DNA of 15,137 nucleotides from Alphaproteobacteria bacterium (GTDB lineage Bacteria > Pseudomonadota > Alphaproteobacteria > Micavibrionales > UBA2020). The notes beneath the pieces are model-generated. The model was not told where the DNA came from. It did no database searches and was given only the letters and a program-made list of their open reading frames with translations. Of this stretch, positions 1 through 5,257 are shown in pieces. A program made the position numbers and the translations under genes. The stretch is taken from NCBI GenBank assembly GCA_020853455.1, contig JADYYV010000120.1:1-15137 (forward strand), given 5' to 3'. Positions within the stretch are counted from its first letter, which is position 1. Each line of letters starts with the position of its first letter.

Positions 1-204
1 CCCGCGCAAGGCAAGGTGAATGTCAAAACCGCGCTTCTTTCACAAGAAGTTCCGGCGGCGTCGGGCGAGAATCGCGCCGTGCCGCCGGAACTGATTGCGA
101 ACGCTCCGAAAGAGCTGATCGCGCAGCGCATGATGGCGGGGCTCGACAAATACGCGCTCACGCACCGCATGCAGTCGCAGCAGGGCATCCAGACAGCGTT
201 TTGA
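1..204 (+). CDS. 3' end of an unidentified gene (truncated by window edge)
   Basis: The frame is open from base 1 to a TGA at 202-204, so this is most likely the last 67 residues of a longer protein. A GTG at 16 could be read as a start, but it has no convincing ribosome binding site and the frame continues upstream of it. The visible part is alanine-rich and polar, with a probable helix around the stretch PPELIANAPKELIAQRMMAG and a glutamine-rich end (MQSQQGIQTAF). There is no membrane segment and no motif I recognise. Codon use resembles the neighbouring genes, which supports real coding. I cannot assign a family or function. Confidence 0.55.
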   Translation, partial: PAQGKVNVKTALLSQEVPAASGENRAVPPELIANAPKELIAQRMMAGLDKYALTHRMQSQQGIQTAF

Positions 205-231
205 TTTTTAGAAATTTTCTATCTTCTGTAT

Positions 232-248
232 CGCCGTATATTACGGCG
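232..248. other. Small perfect palindrome after the truncated gene
   Basis: CGCCGTA-TAT-TACGGCG is a perfect 7-bp stem with a 3-base loop, 28 bases after the stop at 204. It is preceded by an AT-rich run (205-230) but has no T tract on either side. It is therefore not a canonical intrinsic terminator. It may still mark the 3' end of the upstream transcript. Confidence 0.35.
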
Positions 249-261
249 CATCTGCACGTTT

Positions 262-306
262 CCCTCTCCCCCGCGCTTGCGGCGGGAGAGGGTCAGGGTG
301 AGGGGG
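262..306 (+). repeat. REP-like hairpin element, copy 1
   Basis: The unit starts with the stem CCCTCTCCC / GGGAGAGGG (262-270 with 284-292) around a 13-base GC-rich loop. A G-rich tail ending in GGTGAGGGGG follows (to 306). It lies in non-coding sequence between the truncated gene and the transpeptidase. It matches the reverse complement of 343-387 at 40 of 45 positions, so the two form an inverted pair. Palindromic, intergenic and paired units of this kind are the signature of repetitive extragenic palindromes. Whether it recurs elsewhere in the genome cannot be seen here. Confidence 0.75.
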
Positions 307-342
307 CGGTTCACGCATCATGGTCCGGCTTCTGCCTCACCA

Positions 343-387
343 CCCCCTCATCCCGGCCTTCTCCCGCCGCAAGCGCGGGGGAGAAGG
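343..387 (-). repeat. REP-like hairpin element, copy 2 (inverted)
   Basis: This is the inverted partner of 262-306. Its hairpin stem is CCTTCTCCC / GGGAGAAGG (357-365 with 379-387). The C-rich tail at 343-350 is the complement of the G-rich tail of copy 1. Both stems stay fully paired although they differ from each other: a C-to-T change on one side is matched by G-to-A on the other. This compensated difference suggests the folded form is what is conserved. The copies face each other tail to tail with a 36-base spacer. A T run (398-405) lies 10 bases after the hairpin, too far for an ordinary terminator. Confidence 0.75.
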
Positions 388-445
388 AGAATCCGGCATT
401 TTTTTCGGTTACGCATTTCCAGGCAACCTGTGGCATGATCGGTCC

Positions 446-979
446 ATGAACATCGTCGTGCAGACAGCGTCACCCACATCCACAACCGGCGTGCTTTTCA
501 TCGGGCAGCAGCGCTATGACTGCACGCTGGGGCGCACGGGCGTGACGCTTGATAAATGCGAAGGCGACGGCAAGACGCCGATTGGCACATACCCTTTGCG
601 CTATGTGCTGTACCGCGCCGACCGCATCGAAAAACCGGACACCGGAGTACCGCTGCATGAACTGACGCCCGATACCGGCTGGTGCGAAGATCCCGCGCAT
701 GGCGATTACAACAAGCAGATCACCCTGCCGCACGAATCCACCCATGACCGCATGACGCGCGACGACAACCTGTACGATATCTGCGTCATCATCGGGTATA
801 ACGACACCAATATCGTGCCGGGCCGGGGCAGCGCGATTTTCATGCATCTGGCCCGCCCCGATTTCACGCCGACGGCGGGCTGCGTGGGGCTGAGATTCGC
901 CGACCTTGTGGAAGTGCTGAAGCAGTTGGATTCTTCCAGCCTTATCACGGTCTTGCCGCCGCCCGATTCACGCCCTTGA
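446..979 (+). CDS. L,D-transpeptidase catalytic-domain protein (YkuD family)
   Basis: This 177-residue protein looks like a stand-alone YkuD domain of the COG3786 type. The family cross-links or modifies peptidoglycan through a catalytic cysteine. The substrate-loop signature GDGKTPIGTYPLR lies at about 40-52. The catalytic block FMHLARPDF-TPTAGCVGL spans about 132-149, with His134 and Cys146 as the likely catalytic pair. The spacing and the AGC context match COG3786 members rather than the classical SHGC form. I chose the ATG at 446 because homology-like sequence begins there. The open frame extends back to 320, but that part would translate the REP element. No strong Shine-Dalgarno precedes 446, and no signal peptide is visible, so export is unexplained or the start is imperfect. 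The gene stands alone, downstream of the REP pair. Confidence 0.85.
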   Translation: MNIVVQTASPTSTTGVLFIGQQRYDCTLGRTGVTLDKCEGDGKTPIGTYPLRYVLYRADRIEKPDTGVPLHELTPDTGWCEDPAHGDYNKQITLPHESTHDRMTRDDNLYDICVIIGYNDTNIVPGRGSAIFMHLARPDFTPTAGCVGLRFADLVEVLKQLDSSSLITVLPPPDSRP

Positions 980-1003
980 CCTTGTTTTGGAAAGTCTTAT
1001 GAT
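976..1003 (+). promoter_or_regulatory. Sigma70-like promoter for gapR
   Basis: TTGACC (976-981), a 16-base spacer and TATGAT (998-1003) match the consensus closely. Transcription would start near 1010, about 20 bases before the gapR start codon. The -35 box overlaps the stop codon of the transpeptidase gene (977-979), so gapR can be expressed independently of it. Confidence 0.6.
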
Positions 1004-1030
1004 GCCCTTCATTCCAGAGGGAGCCGTATT

Positions 1031-1327
1031 ATGCCAAAATCAAACCTGCAGACCCGCGACGACGACGAACAAGAAGAAAAAGCCGTCCCCACGAACGTGT
1101 CCGGCCAGCGCCTGAAATCTTTCCTCGAGCGCATCGAGCGTCTGGAAGAAGAGAAAAAAGCCCTCGCGGAAGACATTCGCGACGTTTACAGCGAAGCGAA
1201 AAGCCTGGGCTTCGAGGTCAAGATCATGCGCAAAATCGTCTCATTACGCAAAACCAACGTCGAAAAACGGCGCGAGGAAGCCGAGCTGCTCGAGCTTTAC
1301 ATGTCGGCAATCGGCATGGCGGAATAA
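1031..1327 (+). CDS. gapR: GapR-like nucleoid-associated protein (DUF2312)
   Basis: This 98-residue protein has the usual GapR length and layout. It has a short acidic, disordered N-terminus (DDDEQEE), then the core motif GQRLKSFLERIERLEEEK at about 25-42. A long charged coiled coil follows, then KSLGFEVKIMRKIVSLRK and the conserved C-terminal ELYMSAIG. GapR was characterised in Caulobacter as a protein that encloses overtwisted, AT-rich DNA ahead of RNA polymerase and replication forks and is needed for normal chromosome replication. The AGAGGGAG at 1016-1023 is a strong ribosome binding site placed seven bases before the ATG. A promoter at 976-1003 drives it. The gene is apparently monocistronic, and I see no strong terminator in the 137 bases that follow. 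Confidence 0.93.
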   Translation: MPKSNLQTRDDDEQEEKAVPTNVSGQRLKSFLERIERLEEEKKALAEDIRDVYSEAKSLGFEVKIMRKIVSLRKTNVEKRREEAELLELYMSAIGMAE

Positions 1328-1390
1328 TTCCCCTACGGGATTAGGAAAACCAGACGCAAAAAAGTTAAGGATTTAAACGGCAAAGGCTTT

Positions 1391-1396
1391 TATACT
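1391..1396 (+). promoter_or_regulatory. Possible -10 box for the Sel1-nadQ unit
   Basis: TATACT lies 69 bases upstream of the Sel1 gene start in an otherwise AT-richer stretch (1361-1396). No good -35 sits at the usual distance, so this is a weak call. The surrounding 14-mer CTTTTATACTGGCC (1387-1400) recurs with one mismatch at 5052-5065, in the nadA upstream region. Confidence 0.3.
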
Positions 1397-1464
1397 GGCC
1401 TCTGCCGTATTATCCTTGATGCCACGGCTTTACGGCTTTCCTCGAAGGGCACCCGCACCTAAAA

Positions 1465-2910
1465 ATGAAACAGCGCGCATATATTCCCCTGGTCTTCGCG
1501 GCGGCCCTGTCGCTCGGCATCACCACCACTTCCGCCTTCGCGCAGGAAGCGGTCACGTTCGAGGATGCGATCTCCGCCTTCAACTACGGCGACAACGATC
1601 TTGCCAACAAACATTTCTGGAAGCTGGCGGGGCAGGGCGATGCGCGCGCGCAGTATTACCTCGCTTACATGCTCGATGCGGGCCTTGGCACCGGTCAGGA
1701 CATGAACGGCGCCGCCAACTGGTACAAAAAATCGGCCGAGCAGGATTTCCTGCCCGCAGTCGTCTATATGGGCTACATCTATTCGCAGGGTCGCGGCGTT
1801 GCGAAGGATGAAAAAGAAGCGTTCAAGTGGTACACGCGCGCCGCCCAGATGGGCGACGCGGTCGCGCAGAACAACCTCGCCACCATGCTGCTGGTCGGCA
1901 AGCCCTACACGAAAAACGCGCCGCTCGCCGCGCAGTGGTTCCTACAATCCGCGATGCAGGGCAATATGCGCGCGCAATACAACCTTGCCACCATGTACCG
2001 CACCGGCGACGGCGTGGGCCGCAATTATAAAGAAGCGCTGAAATGGTACGGCTTCGCCGCCAACCAGGGCGACATGTATGCGCAGAACGCGCTGGGTTAC
2101 ATGTACCGCAAGGGTCTTGGCACCGAACGCCTGCCCGCGGATGCGACCGAAGAACAAAAAGCGGCACTGGATCTTGCGAACAAACAGCAGGCGATCGAAT
2201 GGTACCGCCGCGCCGCCGAACAGGGCCACATGAAATCGCAGATGGCGCTGGCCGTCATGTATGAACTGGGCGAAGCGGGGTCGGAGCGCGGCCCCGACGA
2301 AGCGGCCGTCTGGTATTTCAGCGCGGCGCGCCAGGGCAACGAACGCGCGATGCACCGCCTTGGCTATTTCTATGAACGCGGCCCCGAAGCCTGCCCGACC
2401 GACAAGACCTGCGAACGCCCCGAGCGCGAAGGCCGCGGCCTGCCCAAAGACGACAAGGAAGCGCTGAAGTGGTACAGAAAAGCGGCCGAGGAAAAGAACT
2501 ACACCCCGTCCATCATCGCGCTCGCCCGTTTCTACCAGAACGGTCTGGGCGGTTTGCGCAAAGACCCGAAAAAGGCGCTGGATCTTTTTAACAAGGCCGC
2601 CGGCCGCAGCGATCCCGTCGGGATGCTGGAACTGGCGCGCATCTACCGCGAAGGCTCCGGCGTGCCCAAGGATAACGTGCGCGCGCTGCAATGGTACGGC
2701 CTTGCCTACCAGACGCTGCAAGAGCAGGGCAAAAACCCGAAAGGCCCGCTGCCCGATCCCGATCTTGAAACGGAAGCGACCAAGTGGCGCATTTACCTGC
2801 GCAACAACATGTCGAAAAACGACATCGAAAACGCGACCCGCCTGATCAACCAGTGGCGCCCGACCTATGTCAGCGACCCCGGCAGCCAGCCGCTCTTCTA
2901 CGACAAGTAG
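1465..2910 (+). CDS. Exported Sel1-repeat (SLR/TPR-like) protein
   Basis: This is a 481-residue secreted repeat protein. Residues 1-26 form a clear signal peptide: a positive start, a hydrophobic core and a cleavage-like site AFA-QEA. About nine or ten Sel1-like repeats follow from residue 60 to 416, recognised by patterns such as AQYYLAYMLDAGLG, A..WY..AAEQG and GVPKDN..A. Inserts interrupt two repeats (about 220-240 and 305-326). The second insert contains Cys310 and Cys316, the only two cysteines in the mature part, which could form a disulfide. The tail (about 430-481) is not repeat-like. Sel1 proteins usually act as interaction scaffolds in envelope, signalling or host-contact processes; the partner here is unknown. 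The start codon lacks a nearby Shine-Dalgarno (GAAGGG lies 15 bases upstream). The next gene begins seven bases after the stop, which suggests co-transcription. Confidence 0.9.
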   Translation: MKQRAYIPLVFAAALSLGITTTSAFAQEAVTFEDAISAFNYGDNDLANKHFWKLAGQGDARAQYYLAYMLDAGLGTGQDMNGAANWYKKSAEQDFLPAVVYMGYIYSQGRGVAKDEKEAFKWYTRAAQMGDAVAQNNLATMLLVGKPYTKNAPLAAQWFLQSAMQGNMRAQYNLATMYRTGDGVGRNYKEALKWYGFAANQGDMYAQNALGYMYRKGLGTERLPADATEEQKAALDLANKQQAIEWYRRAAEQGHMKSQMALAVMYELGEAGSERGPDEAAVWYFSAARQGNERAMHRLGYFYERGPEACPTDKTCERPEREGRGLPKDDKEALKWYRKAAEEKNYTPSIIALARFYQNGLGGLRKDPKKALDLFNKAAGRSDPVGMLELARIYREGSGVPKDNVRALQWYGLAYQTLQEQGKNPKGPLPDPDLETEATKWRIYLRNNMSKNDIENATRLINQWRPTYVSDPGSQPLFYDK

Positions 2911-2917
2911 GATTTCC

Positions 2918-3925
2918 ATGACGAAAAAAGGCGCAGACTCCCCCGAACACGGCCTGATCATCGGGCTTTCCGCCGTTGCCTGCGCGGTCGAGGGGCATGA
3001 ACCCAAAGTTTTCATCGTGCGCGGGGCGGCACACGCATTATCTGCGGGCGTGCATCCGACCAACGAAGAAGGCGACGCGCTGCCCTTCGGCCCCTTCGAC
3101 CCGCAACGCCATGCCACGCTGGAAATCGGCCTGCGCGGCTGGGTGAAGGAACAAACACCGCTCAACCCCGGCTATGTCGAACAGCTTTACACCTTCGGCA
3201 ACCGCGGGCGCTATGCGGGCGACGCGGCGGAATCGTCGCGCGTTATTTCCATCGGCTATCTTGCGCTCACCTATCAGGAAAAAACCCGCACGACGGATAA
3301 CGTGTTCTGGGGCGACTGGTACAGCTATTTCCCGTGGGAAGACTGGCGCAGCGGCAAGCCCAAGATCATCAGCGACGTGATCGAGCAGGGGCTGAAGCGC
3401 TGGATCAATGCCGGCGAAACCAAGGAAGAAAAAAACGGCCGCCGCACGCGCACCAATCTTCTGTTCGGCCTCGACGATATTCCGTGGGACGAGGAAAAGG
3501 TGCTGGAGCGGTATGAGCTGCTGTACGAAGCCAAGCTTGTGTACGAAAGCATCCGCGACAAGGGCATCAAGGTCGATTACGTCCTTGTCCCCGGACGCTC
3601 CATGCTCTACGACCACCGCCGCATCCTTGCGACCGCGATGGGCCGTTTGCGCGGCAAGCTGAAATACCGCCCCGTGGTGTTCGAGCTGATGCCGCCCGAA
3701 TTCACGCTGCTGCATTTGCAAAAAACGGTCGAGGCGATTGTCGGCCATACGCTGCACAAGCAGAACTTCCGCCGTCTGGTGGAGGGATCGGGCATGGTCG
3801 AGGAAATCCCCGGCAAGAAATCCGCCGAAGCGGGCGGCCGCCCCGCCGCGCTGTTCCGCTTCCGCAAGGATGTGGTTTTCGAGCGCCCCGCCCCCGGCGT
3901 GAAACTCTCGCCGGCGATGGGCTGA
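2918..3925 (+). CDS. nadQ: NadQ-type transcriptional regulator of NAD synthesis (COG4111; degenerate Nudix + winged helix)
   Basis: This 335-residue protein resembles the family annotated as 'NAD regulator in Alphaproteobacteria' (NadQ). The N-terminal part (about 10-125) looks like a Nudix fold, with LPFGPFDPQRHATLEIGLR at 55-73 and VEQLYTFGNRGRY at 87-99. The catalytic Nudix box with its REx2EE glutamates is not intact, as in the related NrtR regulators, which points to ligand sensing rather than hydrolysis. The C-terminal part contains the NrtR-like winged helix, with FELMPPEFTLLHLQKTVEAI at 255-274 and HKQNFRRLVEG at 280-290. I chose the ATG at 2918 because AGGA (2909-2912), overlapping the upstream stop, is suitably placed; the open frame runs back to 2867 inside the Sel1 gene. 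The nadABC operon starts 1.3 kb downstream, with repeated palindromes in its promoter, so repression of nadABC is the likely job. The ligand (NAD or a related nucleotide) is inference. Confidence 0.82.
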   Translation: MTKKGADSPEHGLIIGLSAVACAVEGHEPKVFIVRGAAHALSAGVHPTNEEGDALPFGPFDPQRHATLEIGLRGWVKEQTPLNPGYVEQLYTFGNRGRYAGDAAESSRVISIGYLALTYQEKTRTTDNVFWGDWYSYFPWEDWRSGKPKIISDVIEQGLKRWINAGETKEEKNGRRTRTNLLFGLDDIPWDEEKVLERYELLYEAKLVYESIRDKGIKVDYVLVPGRSMLYDHRRILATAMGRLRGKLKYRPVVFELMPPEFTLLHLQKTVEAIVGHTLHKQNFRRLVEGSGMVEEIPGKKSAEAGGRPAALFRFRKDVVFERPAPGVKLSPAMG

Positions 3926-3947
3926 TCGTCTAACGCTCCGTTTTAAT

Positions 3948-4508
3948 TCACGGCTTCGGTTTCGTTTTTTTGAACCGCGCGGTTTTCGGTGCGGGCAGGT
4001 TGCTGCCCGTGCCGCCCGTCAGAGCCTTTGTCATGGCGGCGGCGCGCGTGGTGGCGATCGTCGATTTCAGGGCGCGGCCCGCTGCGGGATCGCGCATCGC
4101 GTCGCTGATATATTTGCGAATCATTGTGCCTTGCGCGCCTTCGACGTTTTTCGTGTAAGAAATCGCGGTATTTCCTCCCGCGTCCTTCGCCTGCGCATCC
4201 GCCCCCGCCTCCAGCAGCAGCGCGACGGATTCGGGATTGCCGCTGCGCGCCGCCAGCATCAGCGGCGTCATGTTATTTCTTGCGCCCATTTCGACAGACG
4301 CGCCCTTGCGGATCAGCAGGTCGACCATTTCGGGGCGTTTGGCGGCGATCGCGTGGTGCAGCACGCTGTAATCGTCGTCGCGGTCTTCGCGCCAGCGCCA
4401 CGCATCGGGGTTGTCGGCGAAAATGTCCAGCACCAGCGGCATGTTGCCGTCGGTTACGGCGGCAATGAATTTAAAGCTGTCGAGAATGGTGTATTTCGGC
4501 CGCGTCAC
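3948..4508 (-). CDS. Small ankyrin-repeat protein (second of pair)
   Basis: This 186-residue protein contains about three ankyrin-like units. An initial divergent one covers about 10-32. A clear one covers about 47-74 (YSVLHHAIAAKRPEMVDLLI, then RKGASVE). The best spans about 79-111 (NNMTPLMLAARSGNPESVAL, then LLEAGADAQAKD). The last 50 residues are basic and low in structure and end in GGTGSNLPAPKTARFKKTKP. That tail resembles the end of the neighbouring ankyrin protein. The start is a GTG that overlaps the stop of the upstream gene (GTGA, 4505-4508), so translation is probably coupled. There is no signal peptide or membrane segment, so it is presumably cytoplasmic. Its 3' end converges on nadQ with a 22-base gap and no clear terminator. 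The binding partner is unknown. Confidence 0.85.
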   Translation of the reverse strand: MTRPKYTILDSFKFIAAVTDGNMPLVLDIFADNPDAWRWREDRDDDYSVLHHAIAAKRPEMVDLLIRKGASVEMGARNNMTPLMLAARSGNPESVALLLEAGADAQAKDAGGNTAISYTKNVEGAQGTMIRKYISDAMRDPAAGRALKSTIATTRAAAMTKALTGGTGSNLPAPKTARFKKTKPKP

Positions 4509-4975
4509 ACCGTGCGTCCCGGCCTTTTGCTGAAGCTGGCGGTTTTCGGCGCGGCCACGTTGGTTTCCGTGCCGCCCGATACGGCGGTCGTGATGCCCGC
4601 CAGCGTCTGCAGTTTTTCGCCTTCGGCCAGCTGCGCGCTGGTGACCTGCGCGGCGCGTTCCTTTTCTTTTTCGGCGGCGGCCTGAATGGTGCGGCGGTCT
4701 TCAAGCGCCTTCAGGAATTCGAAATTGGTTTCATAGGTGGCGACGCGCATTTGTGTTTCGATGGCGGGGTCTGTGAAGTCTACCTCCGCGCCGTTTTGCA
4801 TCAGCACGGTCGCAATCTCCAGCCGGCTGGCGCGGATCGCCTGCATCACCGGCGTCGTTTCTTTTTCCTGCGGCTGGCGGATGTAATTGGCGGGGTCGTC
4901 ATAGGGGACGGGTTCGGTCGCGGCGGCGGTGCCGCGCGGGTTGATCAGTTTCGCAAAAATGTCTCGCAGCGCCAT
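4505..4975 (-). CDS. Small ankyrin-like protein (first of pair)
   Basis: This 156-residue protein has one recognisable ankyrin repeat at about 39-71 (KETTPVMQAIRASRLEIATV, then LMQNGAEVDFTD). A second, weaker helix pair covers about 75-95. A glutamate/lysine-rich helical stretch (RRTIQAAAEKEKERAAQV) follows. It ends in GGTETNVAAPKTASFSKRPG, matching the tail of the downstream partner. I prefer the ATG at 4975 because AAAGGG sits six bases upstream of it; a GTG at 4990 is in frame but has no better site. The gene is divergent from nadA. A possible -10 box, TATGAT on the minus strand at 5011-5006, lies just upstream, but its -35 is poor. There is no signal peptide. The two genes overlap by four bases and form a small operon. 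Confidence 0.8.
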   Translation of the reverse strand: MALRDIFAKLINPRGTAAATEPVPYDDPANYIRQPQEKETTPVMQAIRASRLEIATVLMQNGAEVDFTDPAIETQMRVATYETNFEFLKALEDRRTIQAAAEKEKERAAQVTSAQLAEGEKLQTLAGITTAVSGGTETNVAAPKTASFSKRPGRTV

Positions 4976-5005
4976 GTGATGCCCTTTCACCGGAATCGAT
5001 GGCCA

Positions 5006-5011
5006 ATCATA
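5006..5011 (-). promoter_or_regulatory. Possible -10 box for the ankyrin pair
   Basis: Read on the minus strand this is TATGAT, 30 bases upstream of the preferred ATG at 4975. The nearest -35-like hexamer, TTTACC, is about 21 bases further away, longer than ideal. This is a weak call based on position and on the -10 match. Confidence 0.3.
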
Positions 5012-5138
5012 TCATGCGATTGCTTATGAAAAGGTAAAGTGACGGGTGATTCTTATATACTGGCCGCAGGATTGCCGAAACAGTGCCTAAACCGGCCCGA
5101 AATTCATCTGTAACATACTGAATTTATTAGAAAATAAA

Positions 5139-5159
5139 TTATGCTCAAGTTAATCATAT
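5139..5159 (+). promoter_or_regulatory. Candidate NadQ operator, site 1 upstream of nadA
   Basis: TTATGCTC-AAGTT-AATCATAT has an 8-5-8 architecture. The left half is identical to that of site 2. The right half matches its reverse complement (GAGCATAA) at five of eight positions. It lies upstream of the -35 box. Assignment to NadQ is inference from gene context. Confidence 0.5.
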
Positions 5160-5164
5160 CTTCA

Positions 5165-5193
5165 TTGACTTATGCTCTAATGGATTATATATC
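5165..5193 (+). promoter_or_regulatory. Sigma70-like promoter of nadABC
   Basis: TTGACT (5165-5170), a 17-base spacer and TATATC (5188-5193) form a good promoter in an AT-rich island (about 5100-5200) of an otherwise GC-rich window. Transcription should start near 5200, giving a leader of about 58 bases. Candidate operator site 2 fills the spacer and touches both boxes, and site 3 covers the expected start. A protein bound there would block polymerase, which fits repression. Confidence 0.6.
5170..5190 (+). promoter_or_regulatory. Candidate NadQ operator, site 2 (overlaps nadA promoter)
   Basis: TTATGCTC-TAATG-GATTATAT has the same 8-5-8 layout. Its left half is identical to site 1, and the right half matches GAGCATAA at five of eight positions. 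Its start is 31 bases from that of site 1, close to three helical turns. It occupies the spacer between the -35 and -10 boxes. Confidence 0.5.
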
Positions 5194-5214
5194 TTATACT
5201 CAGAGAGAGCAGAA
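5194..5214 (+). promoter_or_regulatory. Candidate NadQ operator, site 3 (over nadA transcription start)
   Basis: TTATACTC-AGAGA-GAGCAGAA is the most symmetric of the three copies. The left half differs by one base from sites 1 and 2. The right half matches GAGCATAA at seven of eight positions. It begins immediately after the -10 box and covers the predicted start. Confidence 0.5.
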
Positions 5215-5216
5215 AA

Positions 5217-5238
5217 CGGTCCGGCCTTAAAGGGACCG
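5217..5238 (+). other. Leader hairpin of nadA mRNA
   Basis: CGGTCC (5217-5222) pairs perfectly with GGACCG (5233-5238) around a 10-base loop. It lies between the predicted transcription start and the ribosome binding site AGGAG (5245-5249). It does not sequester that site and has no T tract, so it is more likely a stabilising structure than an attenuator. Confidence 0.4.
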
Positions 5239-5257
5239 AAACTTAGGAGCCAAAACG

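Noticed and set aside
262..387. Possible CRISPR or tandem repeat
   Set aside because: There are only two copies, in inverted orientation, with no regular direct repeats or spacers.
357..405. Possible intrinsic terminator (second REP hairpin plus T run)
   Set aside because: The T run starts about 10 bases after the stem, too far for standard intrinsic termination.
201..449. Plus-strand frame of 82 codons through the REP pair
   Set aside because: It translates the hairpin repeats, has no ribosome binding site, and the transpeptidase starts in another frame.
1942..3165. Long minus-strand open frame (407 codons) opposite the Sel1 and nadQ genes
   Set aside because: It is antisense to well-supported genes, has no family signature, and its composition mirrors the complement of repeat codons.
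5200..5257. Possible NAD-sensing riboswitch in the nadA leader
   Set aside because: The leader is only about 58 bases and contains one simple hairpin. It lacks the size and the complexity of known NAD riboswitches, and a protein regulator is encoded nearby.
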